A stretch of DNA of 64,000 nucleotides from an uncultured Collinsella sp. (GCA_900751755.1 CAADSP010000075.1:1-64000); one strand, 5' to 3'; positions 8,082 to 16,245 are shown, numbered from the stretch's first letter. The notes: generated by a model from the letters alone, not told the origin. Numbers and translations: made by a program.

Positions 8082-8660
8082 ATGCCTGAACGCTTGGTTT
8101 CGACGACATGTTTGGGAAATCTCAACGACCCGTCCTATGAACTCCTGCTTCGTCGGGAGCTGGCTGGCGTCTTTGAGGTTGACGAGCTGCTACTCGATTG
8201 GGACCAGGCTGATGCGCGCCTGTTTGTGGGTGTGACGGAGCTGGGGCGCACGGTGAATGCCCGGCTGGATGCCACTGATGGCGAGCGTCTTGCCGATGGC
8301 GACGTGCTCGTCATTGACCGCTCGGGCATGGTGCCCGTGGCGGTTGTCGTGCGCCTGCGCAGCGCCGAAGTCTATTTGGTCGAAGTCGACCGCATGGATC
8401 CGATTGTGCTCGCACATGCGTGCTGGGAGATCGGCAACATGCATGCGCCGCTCTTCCGGGGTGACTCGGATGATTATACCGTGCGCATGTATACGCCGGT
8501 GCAACCGGTTTTGGGTCGCATGCTCCGGGGTATTGGGGGCGTTCGACTCTCGGTGGTCACACGCGAGCTCGATGCCAGTCGACGCTTTGCATCGAGCGCG
8601 GCGGATGTTGTTGTGAGTATGGCTCCAGACTTTACGATCGTAAAGAAGGCGCGCGGTTAA
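8082..8660 (+). CDS. UreE-like nickel chaperone, without urease genes nearby
   Basis: The 192-residue protein looks like UreE, the urease nickel metallochaperone. It has an N-terminal peptide-binding beta domain (with GRTVNARL and DGDVLVID) and a C-terminal metal-binding domain carrying ACWEIGNMHAPLF, where the His of the UreE GNRH motif is kept, then YTPVQPVLGRML. The His-rich C-terminal tail of classical UreE is missing. No ureABC or ureDFG genes occur in the window; it sits instead in an apparent two-gene operon with a SlyD-like isomerase. It might serve a nickel hydrogenase or another nickel enzyme. The family assignment is fairly firm, the client is unknown. Confidence 0.8.
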   Translation: MPERLVSTTCLGNLNDPSYELLLRRELAGVFEVDELLLDWDQADARLFVGVTELGRTVNARLDATDGERLADGDVLVIDRSGMVPVAVVVRLRSAEVYLVEVDRMDPIVLAHACWEIGNMHAPLFRGDSDDYTVRMYTPVQPVLGRMLRGIGGVRLSVVTRELDASRRFASSAADVVVSMAPDFTIVKKARG

Positions 8661-8673
8661 CGTGCGTATGCGT

Positions 8674-8712
8674 AAGACGGACTTTGAGAGGCAACTATTC
8701 AAAGTCCGTCTT
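8674..8712. other. Perfect 14-bp hairpin between ureE-like and HAD genes
   Basis: AAGACGGACTTTGA (8674-8687) and its exact reverse complement (8699-8712) flank an 11-base loop. There is no T-run after it, so it is either a weak terminator for the FKBP/UreE unit or an RNA stability element before the HAD gene, whose ribosome site begins at about 8732. Confidence 0.6.
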
Positions 8713-8743
8713 GCTGTTGATGAAATGCTGTGGGGGAAAGCAT

Positions 8744-9541
8744 ATGGGTCTTGAAGGAATCAGGCTGATTGCATGCGATTTGGACGGCACGTTGCTGCAT
8801 CCGGGGGAGCGCGAGCCGCGTTCCGAGGCCTTTGAGCTCATCGATGAGCTGCATCGTCGCGGTATCGTGTTTATGCCGGCGAGCGGCCGTCAATATGCGA
8901 GCTTGCGCTATCTGTTTGCCCCGGTGGCCGATGAGCTCGCCTATGTGTGCGAAAACGGAGCCCTGGTGATGAGCGAGGGGCATGCCGTTGTCAAGCGTTC
9001 CGTGGAGCGTAGCCTTGCTATGGATATCGCGAATGCCGTGGTCGCCTATCCCCATGCCGACGTGACACTTTCGTGCGAGGGGCACCTTTACACCATAAGC
9101 GGCAACGATGCGTTTGTTGACCACCTGCGCTATGAGGTCCACTGCGATGTGGCGGTGGTCGACCGTCCCGAGGACATTGACGAGGATGTCATTAAGATTG
9201 CGTTTCAAACGCCCGAGACAGAGCAGCCGGCGGCGCTGGAGTATTTCGAGCACCTCTTTAGCGACCGTGTCGACGTGATGACGTCGGGAACCGAATGGAC
9301 CGATTTTATCGGCTTTGATTCGGGCAAAGGGTCCGCGCTTGCCGATTATGGTTGCGCGCTGGGGATCTCACCTAACGAAATGATGGCGTTTGGCGATAAC
9401 GAAAACGATCGCGACATGCTCAACGTGGTGGGCCATCCCTATCTGATGGAGAGCTGCAATCCCAGCATGCGCGGTGTCAATGACCGTGTCCGCTACGTGC
9501 ACACGGTCGAAGAAGAGCTGCGTCGTCTACTTGCTGAGTAG
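8744..9541 (+). CDS. Cof-type HAD-superfamily phosphatase
   Basis: The 265-residue protein is a Cof/YidA-type haloacid dehalogenase phosphatase that probably dephosphorylates sugar phosphates or similar metabolites in the cytoplasm. Motif I is ACDLDGTLL at residues ~9-17, the mid-region ASGRQ is motif II, and GDNENDRDM near the C-terminus is motif IV; a C2 cap lies between. The start at 8744 is placed after TGGGGGAAAG; the earlier in-frame ATG would be encoded by the hairpin. It ends 14 bases before the convergent Fur-family gene. The specific substrate cannot be predicted. Confidence 0.9.
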   Translation: MGLEGIRLIACDLDGTLLHPGEREPRSEAFELIDELHRRGIVFMPASGRQYASLRYLFAPVADELAYVCENGALVMSEGHAVVKRSVERSLAMDIANAVVAYPHADVTLSCEGHLYTISGNDAFVDHLRYEVHCDVAVVDRPEDIDEDVIKIAFQTPETEQPAALEYFEHLFSDRVDVMTSGTEWTDFIGFDSGKGSALADYGCALGISPNEMMAFGDNENDRDMLNVVGHPYLMESCNPSMRGVNDRVRYVHTVEEELRRLLAE

Positions 9542-9555
9542 GCATGTCCCAAAAT

Positions 9556-9936
9556 CTACCTACAGTTGGGGCAGAGGCCCTCGAAGATGGTGTAGTGCGA
9601 GGTGACGTTCCAGCCGATTTGCTCGGACGCCTTGGCGTCGAGCTGGGCATCGAAGGGGAGCGGTACGTCGATGACGCGGCTGCACGAGGTGCAGATGATA
9701 TGCGCATGCGGCTCGATCGTGCGATCGAAGCGGCTGCCGCCCGGCGTCTTGATGGAGAGGATCTCGCCGGCGTCGGCCAAGAGATTGAGATTGCGGTAGA
9801 CCGTACCGCGGCTGATTTTGTCATCCTGCGCGCGCACGGCGTTGTAGATCTCATCGGCGGTGGGGTGGTTATAGCTTTGGCGCACGGCGTCAAGAACCAG
9901 TTTCCGCTGCTGGGTGTTTCTTCTTTGCACCGCCAT
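9556..9936 (-). CDS. Fur-family regulator, PerR-like
   Basis: A 126-residue metalloregulator with an N-terminal winged helix (SRGTVYRNLNLLADAGEI) and a C-terminal dimerisation domain. The structural zinc site is visible as CTSC and CPNC. The regulatory site looks PerR-like: RFD, PHAHII and the later VIDVP provide Asp/His ligands similar to those PerR uses for peroxide sensing. Peroxide sensing is therefore the favoured role, though Fur or Zur function cannot be excluded from sequence. It lies just downstream of the acylphosphatase gene on the same strand and is convergent with the HAD gene. Confidence 0.88.
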   Translation of the reverse strand: MAVQRRNTQQRKLVLDAVRQSYNHPTADEIYNAVRAQDDKISRGTVYRNLNLLADAGEILSIKTPGGSRFDRTIEPHAHIICTSCSRVIDVPLPFDAQLDAKASEQIGWNVTSHYTIFEGLCPNCR

Positions 9937-9997
9937 GCGCCTCGCCTCTTTTCTATCAACGGTCGTAGGTAAATGATACCGTATTTAGCACACAATA

Positions 9998-10399
9998 CTA
10001 ATAACGAGGACTGAAACCATCTTCGCTGGTAAGCGCGGCGCGGACTTGTGCGTCCTCGAGGCGAAAACGTATGCCCATTTGCTCATAGGAGGCATGGAGC
10101 GCCTCGAGGTGAGACAGGATATTCGCAGGCGCGCCTTGTACCTCCATTTCGACCGAACCGTCTTCCATATTGCGTACCCAGCCGGTGAGTGTGTGCGTCT
10201 GTGCGAGATTGGTGTTGGTAAAGCGAAAGCCGACGCCCTGGACTTGGCCCTCCCACCGCAGAAAATAGCGCTGCGGAGCGTTTTGAGTGGCTGCGTCGCT
10301 TGCTAGCACGGTAAGCCTGCGTCGCAGCTCGAGCTCAACGCCAGACGGTTTTTGAGGCTCTCGATTGATGCCGGAGAAGAACTTGTCAAAAAAGCCCAT
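9998..10399 (-). CDS. acyP: Acylphosphatase with N-terminal extension
   Basis: The protein has 133 residues. The C-terminal ~90 form an acylphosphatase, which hydrolyses acyl phosphates such as carbamoyl or 1,3-bisphosphoglycerate carboxyl phosphates. Catalytic Arg is in GQVQGVGFRF and catalytic Asn in GWVRNMEDG. About 40 extra N-terminal residues (MGFFDKFFSGINREP...) are absent from the minimal enzyme; their amphipathic start could mediate membrane or protein contact. It begins two bases after the stop of the oxidoreductase gene, so translation is likely coupled. Confidence 0.9.
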   Translation of the reverse strand: MGFFDKFFSGINREPQKPSGVELELRRRLTVLASDAATQNAPQRYFLRWEGQVQGVGFRFTNTNLAQTHTLTGWVRNMEDGSVEMEVQGAPANILSHLEALHASYEQMGIRFRLEDAQVRAALTSEDGFSPRY

Positions 10400-10401
10400 C
10401 G

Positions 10402-11508
10402 CTAGGCCTGCTTGACTGAATCGGCGGGGAAGGTAATGCCGGCCTGCTGACGCACGGCATCCATGATGCGCAGCGAGACGAGCGTGACATCGCGGTAGTG
10501 GCCGAGCTCATGGCGTCCCGCCGGGGTCTCCCAGATCTCTTCTTTAACGTTATCGATGCCTCCGATGGCGGTGATAAAGTCTGCGAGTTCGTATTCCATG
10601 GTGTTGCTTGACTTGGGAAGGTCGAGCGCGCGGCCGTTGTCGTCCTGTTCGCGCGGCGCCTCGGTCGCCGAGCCGCGTACGACGTCGCCGCGATAGTCGA
10701 TGCGGACGTTGCGGGGCGTGGACAGATGGTCGATCTGGATAGTGCCACGCTCGCCTTCGATCTGCGAGGGCAGCAGGTCATTCGTAATTTTGGAGTGCGC
10801 GAGCTCGACGGAGATATGGCCACCGCCATAGCTGGCGAGAATGGAACCGCAACCGTCGATGGGGCCATGGGTGAGCTCTTGCGTTGAGGGGTCGAGCAGC
10901 GTGGTCATGCTGGTGAGACCAGAGGGCATGCCGAAAATCTCGACCATGGGCTCGACGGCGTAGACGCCAATGTCCATGAGGGAACCCGATGCCATATTGC
11001 AGTCGAAGATATTGGTGGCGCGTCCCGCGAGAATCTCGTTGTAGCGTGAGGAATACTTGCCAAAGCGCAGTGAGGCGCGGCGAATGGGCGCAATCTCGCC
11101 CAGGGCGTCCTCGACGGCGTGGAAAGCGGGGTCGTGGAGGGGACGCATGGCCTCGAGGGCCACGACGCCTGCTGCCTCGGCAGCACGGAAGACCTCGAAC
11201 GCTTGGGCTTCGGTGGCGCAGAAGGGCTTTTCGACGATAACGTGCTTACCGCCGGCGATGCAGGCGAGCGCCTGCTCGTGATGGAGCGCGTTGGGGCTGC
11301 CGATGTAGACGGCATCGACGTCGTCGGCGGACGCGAGCTCGTCGAGTGCGGTGAAGTTGCGTTCGCCGCCGTGCTCGGCGGTAAAGGCGGCGCCACGATC
11401 TGCGTCGCGCGAGAGCGTGCCTACGAATGTAGCCTGGTCGTTGGCATTGACGACTTGGATAAAGTCGTCGGTGATCATGGATGTGCCGATGGTTGCGATG
11501 CGCAGCAT
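10402..11508 (-). CDS. Gfo/Idh/MocA-family NAD(P)-dependent oxidoreductase
   Basis: A 368-residue cytoplasmic dehydrogenase. The N-terminal Rossmann domain begins LRIATIGTSMITDDF and carries the diagnostic VEKPF motif (GKHVIVEKPFC, ~residue 88), followed by the C-terminal alpha/beta substrate domain with the GSLMDIGVYAVE segment. Members act on sugars, inositols or related polyols; the substrate here is unknown. The start at 11508 has a GGGGG ribosome site; the longer upstream open frame overlaps the RNase H gene in another frame and is not coding. It forms a minus-strand run with the RNase HI gene upstream and acyP downstream. Confidence 0.9.
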   Translation of the reverse strand: MLRIATIGTSMITDDFIQVVNANDQATFVGTLSRDADRGAAFTAEHGGERNFTALDELASADDVDAVYIGSPNALHHEQALACIAGGKHVIVEKPFCATEAQAFEVFRAAEAAGVVALEAMRPLHDPAFHAVEDALGEIAPIRRASLRFGKYSSRYNEILAGRATNIFDCNMASGSLMDIGVYAVEPMVEIFGMPSGLTSMTTLLDPSTQELTHGPIDGCGSILASYGGGHISVELAHSKITNDLLPSQIEGERGTIQIDHLSTPRNVRIDYRGDVVRGSATEAPREQDDNGRALDLPKSSNTMEYELADFITAIGGIDNVKEEIWETPAGRHELGHYRDVTLVSLRIMDAVRQQAGITFPADSVKQA

Positions 11509-11581
11509 GTGTCCCCCTTGCGTTGTTTGGTCTACAGGATGAGTGTAGCGCGTGGGGATATAAAGCTGCGCGAAAACGCTA

Positions 11582-12067
11582 TTACAGGTCGCTCTCGTTA
11601 AAGCCGGCGTCGATATCGAGGTTGGCTCCGTCGGCCGCGGTGGTGGCGAGCTCGTCGCAGCGCTCATTGAGCTCGTGGCCGGCATGCCCCTTAACCCAGA
11701 TGAACTCCACCTTATGCTTGCTCTTTGCGGCAAGCAGACGCTCCCACAGGTCGCGGTTCTTGACGGGCTGCTTGTTGGCGGTTTTCCACCCGCGCTTTTT
11801 CCAGCTGTCGATCCAGTGCTTGTTGAAGGCGTTGACGACGTATTGCGAATCGGAATGGACCTCGACCTCGCAGGGGCGGTTAAGTGCCTCGAGCGCCACG
11901 ATGACCGCCATGAGCTCCATGCGGTTGTTAGTGGTCTTGGCGTAGCCACGCGAAAGCTCGGAGGTGAAGGTCTTGCCGGCGGGGTTGGTGTACTTGAGCA
12001 CGGCGCCGTAACCGCCGCGTCCCGGATTTGATCGGGCCGAGCCGTCGGTATAGATGATGACCTTCAC
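11582..12067 (-). CDS. rnhA: Ribonuclease HI
   Basis: RNase HI cleaves the RNA strand of RNA-DNA hybrids. The 161-residue protein shows the four catalytic acids: Asp in [12 protein letters not shown], Glu in NNRMELMAV, Asp in VHSDSQYVV and Asp in ERCDELAT, plus the WVKGHAG loop histidine. The start is GTG at 12067, preceded by AAAGGA; the overlapping ATG one base upstream is out of frame, and the next in-frame ATG at 12118 lacks a ribosome site. The length is normal for bacterial RNase HI. Confidence 0.93.
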   Translation of the reverse strand: MKVIIYTDGSARSNPGRGGYGAVLKYTNPAGKTFTSELSRGYAKTTNNRMELMAVIVALEALNRPCEVEVHSDSQYVVNAFNKHWIDSWKKRGWKTANKQPVKNRDLWERLLAAKSKHKVEFIWVKGHAGHELNERCDELATTAADGANLDIDAGFNESDL

Positions 12068-12130
12068 ATGGTTCCTTTCGTTGGGTACGCTTCGTGTGAG
12101 TGACCATTGTAGCGCCATGCCCGCCGCGGG

Positions 12131-13069
12131 CTAGCAATCTACGATTTCTACCCCGTCTTCCGACAGCTGGTCGGCATGGATGATGCGGTTGAGCTCGTCG
12201 AGGTATTGCCGCAAGAGAGGAGAGGGCTTGCGCTCGTCGTGCATGATATATCCTACGTGCATCGTTGGGGCGTCTGCTAACGGGATCGATGCCATACCCC
12301 ACTGCATTTCATTGGAAAGGACACCGGTCGACAGGGTGTAACCGTTCGACGTGATAAGTAAGTTAGTAAGTGTTCCGCGGTCCGAGATTCGTATGTTGCG
12401 GTCGCAAGGGATATAGCTAAAAGGTTCCTCGGCGTAATAGAAGGAGTTTGAGGTTCCCTGCTCAAAGCTGTAGCGCGTATAGGGTGTGAGGTCGGCAAGG
12501 GACAGCTGAGGGCGGCGTGCGAGCGGGTGGCGTTCGCTAACGAAGACGTGGACCGTCGCGTCGAAGAGGGGGTGGAAGCTTGCGCGGGCATCGGCGAAGG
12601 CCTTCTGCAGAACGCGGGCGTTAAAGTCATCCAGGTACAGAATGCCGATATCGCTGCGAAATGCGCGGACGTCGTCGATGATCTGCGAGGTGGTGGTCTC
12701 GCGCATGATGAACTCAAACTTACTGTCGCGGCAGCGCTCGACGACGTTGACAAAGGCCTCGACCGAAAACGCGTAGTGCTGGGCCGAGACGGCAAGGCGC
12801 GCCTGGGGTGTGCCGCCGTCCTCGTAGCGTGCCTCGAGCATGTCGGCCTGCTCTACGACCTGGCGCGCATAGCCCAAAAGCTCGGTGCCGTCGTTGGTGA
12901 GCGTGACGCCGCGGCTGGAGCGCGTAAAGATCTCCAGATGGAGCTCCTGTTCCAGGCTTTTGACGGCGTTTGAGATGTTGGACTGAGCGGTATAGAGGCG
13001 CTGAGCTGCAGCGTTGATTGAGCCGGACTCTGCCACGGCAATCAGAAAACGAAGCTGCTGAAGGGTCAT
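12131..13069 (-). CDS. LysR-family transcriptional regulator
   Basis: The 312-residue protein has a LysR N-terminal helix-turn-helix (LQQLRFLIAVAESGSINAAA ... SNISNAVKSLEQELHLEIF) and a C-terminal periplasmic-binding-like effector domain. It is divergent from metY with a 270-bp gap, the classic arrangement for a LysR activator of the neighbouring gene, so control of O-acetylhomoserine sulfhydrylation or sulfur supply is the simplest guess. The start at 13069 is preferred because GAGAGG is nine bases upstream; the ATG three codons earlier directly abuts that site. Confidence 0.88.
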   Translation of the reverse strand: MTLQQLRFLIAVAESGSINAAAQRLYTAQSNISNAVKSLEQELHLEIFTRSSRGVTLTNDGTELLGYARQVVEQADMLEARYEDGGTPQARLAVSAQHYAFSVEAFVNVVERCRDSKFEFIMRETTTSQIIDDVRAFRSDIGILYLDDFNARVLQKAFADARASFHPLFDATVHVFVSERHPLARRPQLSLADLTPYTRYSFEQGTSNSFYYAEEPFSYIPCDRNIRISDRGTLTNLLITSNGYTLSTGVLSNEMQWGMASIPLADAPTMHVGYIMHDERKPSPLLRQYLDELNRIIHADQLSEDGVEIVDC

Positions 13070-13090
13070 CGACGCCATCCTCTCGATTGC

Positions 13091-13107
13091 TATCTATATA
13101 ACAGATA
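13091..13107. promoter_or_regulatory. Candidate LysR operator near the regulator start
   Basis: TATCT (13091-13095) and AGATA (13103-13107) form an inverted repeat with a 7-bp AT-rich spacer, giving a T-N11-A type LysR box. It lies about 20 bp upstream of the LysR gene, where autoregulation and divergent control of metY would act. Sequence match only. Confidence 0.4.
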
Positions 13108-13214
13108 ACAGATTAGCGCTTTTAAGTGATTGACCGAGGGAAACAATGCTCGTACTATTCAAAACACACAAAGGTGGTAGGTAATTAAGCCGACCACGGA
13201 ACCGGGATGCGAAA

Positions 13215-13271
13215 GGAGGCCCGCATATGAATTGCTTACCAAGACGAATGCCGGGCTCCTGTTTGCGCCCG
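13215..13271 (+). promoter_or_regulatory. Possible attenuator with alternative hairpins before metY
   Basis: 13215-13226 can pair, with two one-base bulges, with 13248-13259, which would hide the Shine-Dalgarno of the small leader frame. A competing short stem joins 13252-13256 (CGGGC) with 13267-13271 (GCCCG). Both lie inside or across the leader reading frame, so ribosome position on the Cys codons could choose between them. This is inference from pairing, not a recognised riboswitch. Confidence 0.35.
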
Positions 13272-13280
13272 TCGGCGTGA
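13227..13280 (+). CDS. 17-residue Cys-containing leader peptide upstream of metY
   Basis: A short frame encodes MNCLPRRMPGSCLRPSA. It is preceded by an excellent AAAGGAGG eight bases before its ATG, better than most genes here. It has Cys at positions 3 and 12 and an internal Met, and ends 61 bases before metY, a gene for sulfur amino-acid synthesis. Cysteine-containing leader peptides that sense charged tRNA-Cys by ribosome stalling are known ahead of cysteine genes in actinobacteria; this one could play the same part. Only the ribosome site, codon content and position support it. Confidence 0.5.
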   Translation: MNCLPRRMPGSCLRPSA

Positions 13281-13341
13281 TCAGGAGACAGCGACTTACT
13301 TCTCTTACTCTTATTATTTTTGTTCGATCAAGGAGATCATC

Positions 13342-14652
13342 ATGAGCCAGTTTATCAACAACCCCGAGCACACCTTTGGTTTCGATACCCTGCAGCTGCA
13401 CGTTGGCCAGGAGAGCGCCGATCCTGCATCCGACTCCCGTGCTGTGCCTATCTATCAAACCACGAGCTATGTGTTCCGCAACTCCCAGCACGCCGCCGAC
13501 CGCTTTGGTCTTGCCGACGCCGGTAACATCTACGGCCGTCTGACCAACTCCACCCAGGGCGTCTTCGAGGACCGTATCGCCGCGCTCGAGGGTGGCGTGG
13601 CCGGTCTTGCCGTCGCCTCCGGTGCCGCTGCCATCACCTATACCCTGCAGGCACTTGCCCAGGCTGGTGACCACGTGGTCGCCCAGAAGACCATCTACGG
13701 CGGTTCCTACAACCTGCTGGAGCACACGCTCTCCCAGTTTGGTGTCGAGACCACCTTCGTCGATGCCCATAACCTGGACGAGGTCGAGGGCGCCATCAAG
13801 GACAACACCACGGTCATCTATCTCGAGACGCTCGGTAACCCCAACTCCGACATCCCCAACATCGACGCCATCTCCGAGATCGCCAAGAAGCATGGTCTGC
13901 CGGTTGTCGTCGACAACACCTTCGGCACCCCGTATCTGTTCCGTCCGCTGGAGCATGGTGCCAACATCGTCGTCCACTCCGCAACCAAGTTTATCGGCGG
14001 CCACGGCACCTCGCTGGGCGGTGTGATCGTCGACGGCGGTAACTTCGATTGGAAGGCGAGTGGCAAGTACGCCCAGATCGCTGAGCCCAACCCCTCCTAC
14101 CACGGTGTTTCGTTTTCCGAGGCTGCCGGTCCCGCCGCCTTCGCAACCTATGTTCGCGCTATCCTGCTGCGTGACGAGGGCGCCTGCATCAGCCCGTTCA
14201 ACGCCTGGGTCCTGCTCCAGGGCACCGAGACTCTGTCGCTGCGCGTTGACCGTCATGTCGAGAACACCAAGAAGGTCGTTGAGTTCCTGACCGGTGACAG
14301 CCACGTCGCCAAGGTGAACCACCCGAGCCTGCCCGAGCATCCCGACCATGAGCTGTACCAGAAGTACTTCCCCAACGGCGGTGCCTCGATCTTTACCTTT
14401 GAGGTTAAGGGTGGCCAGGAGGCAGCTTGGAAGTTCATCGATCATCTGCAGGTGTTCTCGCTGCTCGCCAACGTGGCCGACGTCAAGTCGCTCGTCGTGC
14501 ACCCGGCTACCACCACGCACTCCCAGCTCTCTGCCGAGGAGCTCGCCGAGCAGAACATCACGCCCTCCACGATCCGTCTTTCCATCGGTACCGAGAACGC
14601 CGAGGACATCATTTGGGATCTGAAGCAGGCCTTCGCCGCGCTGGACGAGTAA
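13342..14652 (+). CDS. metY: O-acetylhomoserine sulfhydrylase
   Basis: MetY is a PLP enzyme of the Cys/Met metabolism family that makes homocysteine from O-acetylhomoserine and sulfide. The 436-residue protein has the typical start (TLQLHVGQ), the PLP-Lys motif SATKFIGGHGT near residue 214, and the MetY-type long insertion (KYFPNGGASIFTF) that separates it from shorter MetB/MetC proteins. Ribosome site AAGGAG lies at about 13330. It is preceded by a Cys-codon leader peptide and a divergent LysR gene, so both attenuation and activation are possible. A terminator follows at 14712. Confidence 0.95.
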   Translation: MSQFINNPEHTFGFDTLQLHVGQESADPASDSRAVPIYQTTSYVFRNSQHAADRFGLADAGNIYGRLTNSTQGVFEDRIAALEGGVAGLAVASGAAAITYTLQALAQAGDHVVAQKTIYGGSYNLLEHTLSQFGVETTFVDAHNLDEVEGAIKDNTTVIYLETLGNPNSDIPNIDAISEIAKKHGLPVVVDNTFGTPYLFRPLEHGANIVVHSATKFIGGHGTSLGGVIVDGGNFDWKASGKYAQIAEPNPSYHGVSFSEAAGPAAFATYVRAILLRDEGACISPFNAWVLLQGTETLSLRVDRHVENTKKVVEFLTGDSHVAKVNHPSLPEHPDHELYQKYFPNGGASIFTFEVKGGQEAAWKFIDHLQVFSLLANVADVKSLVVHPATTTHSQLSAEELAEQNITPSTIRLSIGTENAEDIIWDLKQAFAALDE

Positions 14653-14711
14653 GGCGACTTGTGCAAGGACCCCTTGCGACTCGATGGTATAACTGCATTA
14701 AATGCCTGCTC

Positions 14712-14752
14712 AAGGCGCCTGTGCGAACAATGGTCGCACCGGCGCCTTTTTT
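14712..14752 (+). terminator. Intrinsic terminator of metY
   Basis: AAGGCGCC at 14712-14719 pairs with GGCGCCTT, extended by GTGCGA/TCGCAC, and is followed by six T residues. Sixty bases after the metY stop. Confidence 0.9.
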
Positions 14753-14963
14753 GCATAGAGAGGGTGCAAAAACAGGGTTTTTGGCACGCTTTATGCATTC
14801 GAGTTGTGGAAAACTCCTGTTGAGAGGATGTGAGTTTTACGCAATTGACGTGCACCTTTTGAGTAAAACCGCAGGTCGCGATTTGCTCGGGGTACTATGC
14901 AGCGCGATCGAATCACACACAGCTCAAACGCAGCAAAAACGCACTACGGAGGTTTCCAGCTAC

Positions 14964-15740
14964 ATGAGGATTGATTCACGAAAACCGAAAGCCGCCGCCC
15001 TTTCCGCCGCTCTGACCGTGGCACTTTTGACGGGCGCCGGCGCAACTGATGTCCACGCGGCAACACTATCCGATACGGTCGGATCCACGCCGTCCGAGGC
15101 GACGCTGATGCAGCCCGTCGACTATCGCGGCGACGGCTTTGGCTCCATGCAGGAGTGGAACGCCTCTATGGGGGCCAAGCGCGATTCCCTAGAGGTTCGC
15201 GCCCAGATCATCATGAACATGTACGGTGACTATGCCACCGATGACGAGCGCGCTGTACTGCAAGGTTGTATCGATGGTGCGGGCAGTCTTTTGACGATGG
15301 AGGAGGTCGACGCGAAGTCGACCGAGCTCGATGAGCTGCGCACGACGCTTGAGGATGCCAAGCGTGAGGCGCTCGAGGTTGCGGCCGCCGAAGCCGAGGC
15401 CGCTGAGGCCGTTCAGGCTTTGTATTACAACGCCGGCTCCGGCTCGTCTTACGCGTCTGCTGCGTATTACGCGAACGGCTCGGGCCTGACGCGCTCGAGC
15501 GGCGTCAATAACTATAACGGTCGTCGTGAGACCTATTACAGCAGCAACGTGCTCTACCATCACCGCACGGGCGAGTGGACTCAGGATTCCGAGGGCTTTT
15601 GGCGCGATTCCGATGGTTACTACGTCGTTGCCGCGGGCGATAAGGCTCAGGGCTCCACGTTTACCGGTTCCAAGGGCGAGTGCAAGGTCTATGACTCCGG
15701 CTGCGCAGCCGGAACCACCGACTACTATACCGGTTGGTAA
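14964..15740 (+). CDS. Secreted protein with helical segment and C-terminal beta domain
   Basis: A 258-residue predicted exported protein. Residues 1-35 form a Sec signal peptide (basic start, AAALSAALTVALLTGAG core, likely cut near VHA-A). A charged helical stretch follows (about 95-150), rich in Ala/Glu and probably coiled-coil. After a Tyr/Ser/Gly-rich linker, the last 60 residues contain two Trp-rich turns (GEWTQDSEGFW) and end with a GYYVVAAGDKAQG ... KVYDSGCAAGTTDYY segment, which resembles barrel-like domains found in gut Gram-positive secreted proteins, often near cell-wall hydrolases. The start is set by ACGGAGG; a much longer open frame upstream overlaps metY and its terminator and is not coding. 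Function unknown. Confidence 0.75.
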   Translation: MRIDSRKPKAAALSAALTVALLTGAGATDVHAATLSDTVGSTPSEATLMQPVDYRGDGFGSMQEWNASMGAKRDSLEVRAQIIMNMYGDYATDDERAVLQGCIDGAGSLLTMEEVDAKSTELDELRTTLEDAKREALEVAAAEAEAAEAVQALYYNAGSGSSYASAAYYANGSGLTRSSGVNNYNGRRETYYSSNVLYHHRTGEWTQDSEGFWRDSDGYYVVAAGDKAQGSTFTGSKGECKVYDSGCAAGTTDYYTGW

Positions 15741-15770
15741 TCTGCCATAAGCCAATAGGACATGACGGGC

Positions 15771-15818
15771 GGGCGTCTTTACCGAGCCTTTGGGCAACGT
15801 AAGGGCGTCCGTTTTTTT
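15771..15818 (+). terminator. Intrinsic terminator of the secreted protein gene
   Basis: GGGCGTCTTTAC (15771-15782) pairs with GTAAGGGCGTCC (15799-15810) including G-U pairs, followed by GTTTTTTT. Confidence 0.75.
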
Positions 15819-15928
15819 GTGCATGCTTGAGCTAACAGAGCGCTTACCGTGGCAGTACGCCGCGCATATGGGCGCGGGGCACACTGGTTCTTGAGAATTA
15901 AGGTCTTTCTCTTGGAGGAAGTGGTCTT

Positions 15929-16135
15929 GTGAACGCTCGAGATATCGCCGTTGCCGCCGTCGCATTGGTGCTTGGCTGCCTTGGTCCTACGGCCGCGCTC
16001 GTTGCGGGCATGCAGGGGGCATGCGGGGCTACTCCAACCGTGGTTGGCGCGCTGATCGCAGCGGCGCTGCTGGGAAGCGCCGGCGTGCTGCTTTGCCGCG
16101 ATGACGAGGACGAGGTGCCGGAGTCGCAACGCTAA
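15929..16135 (+). CDS. Small two-helix membrane protein
   Basis: A 68-residue frame starting with GTG, behind CTTGGAGGA. Two hydrophobic segments (about residues 6-26 and 36-56) predict a hairpin membrane protein with an acidic C-terminal tail (RDDEDEVPESQR). No family is recognised. It is bounded by a terminator upstream and a shared terminator downstream, so it appears to be a single-gene unit. Good ribosome site and clear membrane pattern argue for a real gene. Confidence 0.6.
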   Translation: MNARDIAVAAVALVLGCLGPTAALVAGMQGACGATPTVVGALIAAALLGSAGVLLCRDDEDEVPESQR

Positions 16136-16172
16136 CTGTTGAGAGATTGGCCGCCGGTCATAGACGAAGATG

Positions 16173-16212
16173 AAAGCCGCCGCAGGGGGAACGGTTTCCT
16201 TGCGGCGGCTTT
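16173..16212. terminator. Bidirectional terminator between convergent genes
   Basis: AAAGCCGCCGCA (16173-16184) and TGCGGCGGCTTT (16201-16212) are perfect 12-bp arms around a 16-base loop. It separates the small membrane protein gene from the convergent panE-like gene and has A/T at both stem ends. Confidence 0.75.
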
Positions 16213-16245
16213 GCTGTTAAGGCTGTTGAATGCGGTGCGTTGGCG

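Noticed and set aside
8082..8660. Urease gene cluster
   Set aside because: Only a UreE-like gene is present; flanking genes are an isomerase and a HAD phosphatase.
13110..13341. SAM riboswitch upstream of metY
   Set aside because: Looked for SAM-I and SAM-IV core motifs; none found. The leader peptide explains the structure better.
13159..14520. 453-codon open frame opposite metY
   Set aside because: Antisense shadow of metY with no family resemblance.
14427..14963. N-terminal extension of the secreted protein
   Set aside because: The open frame crosses the end of metY and its terminator; the signal peptide start at 14964 has the ribosome site.
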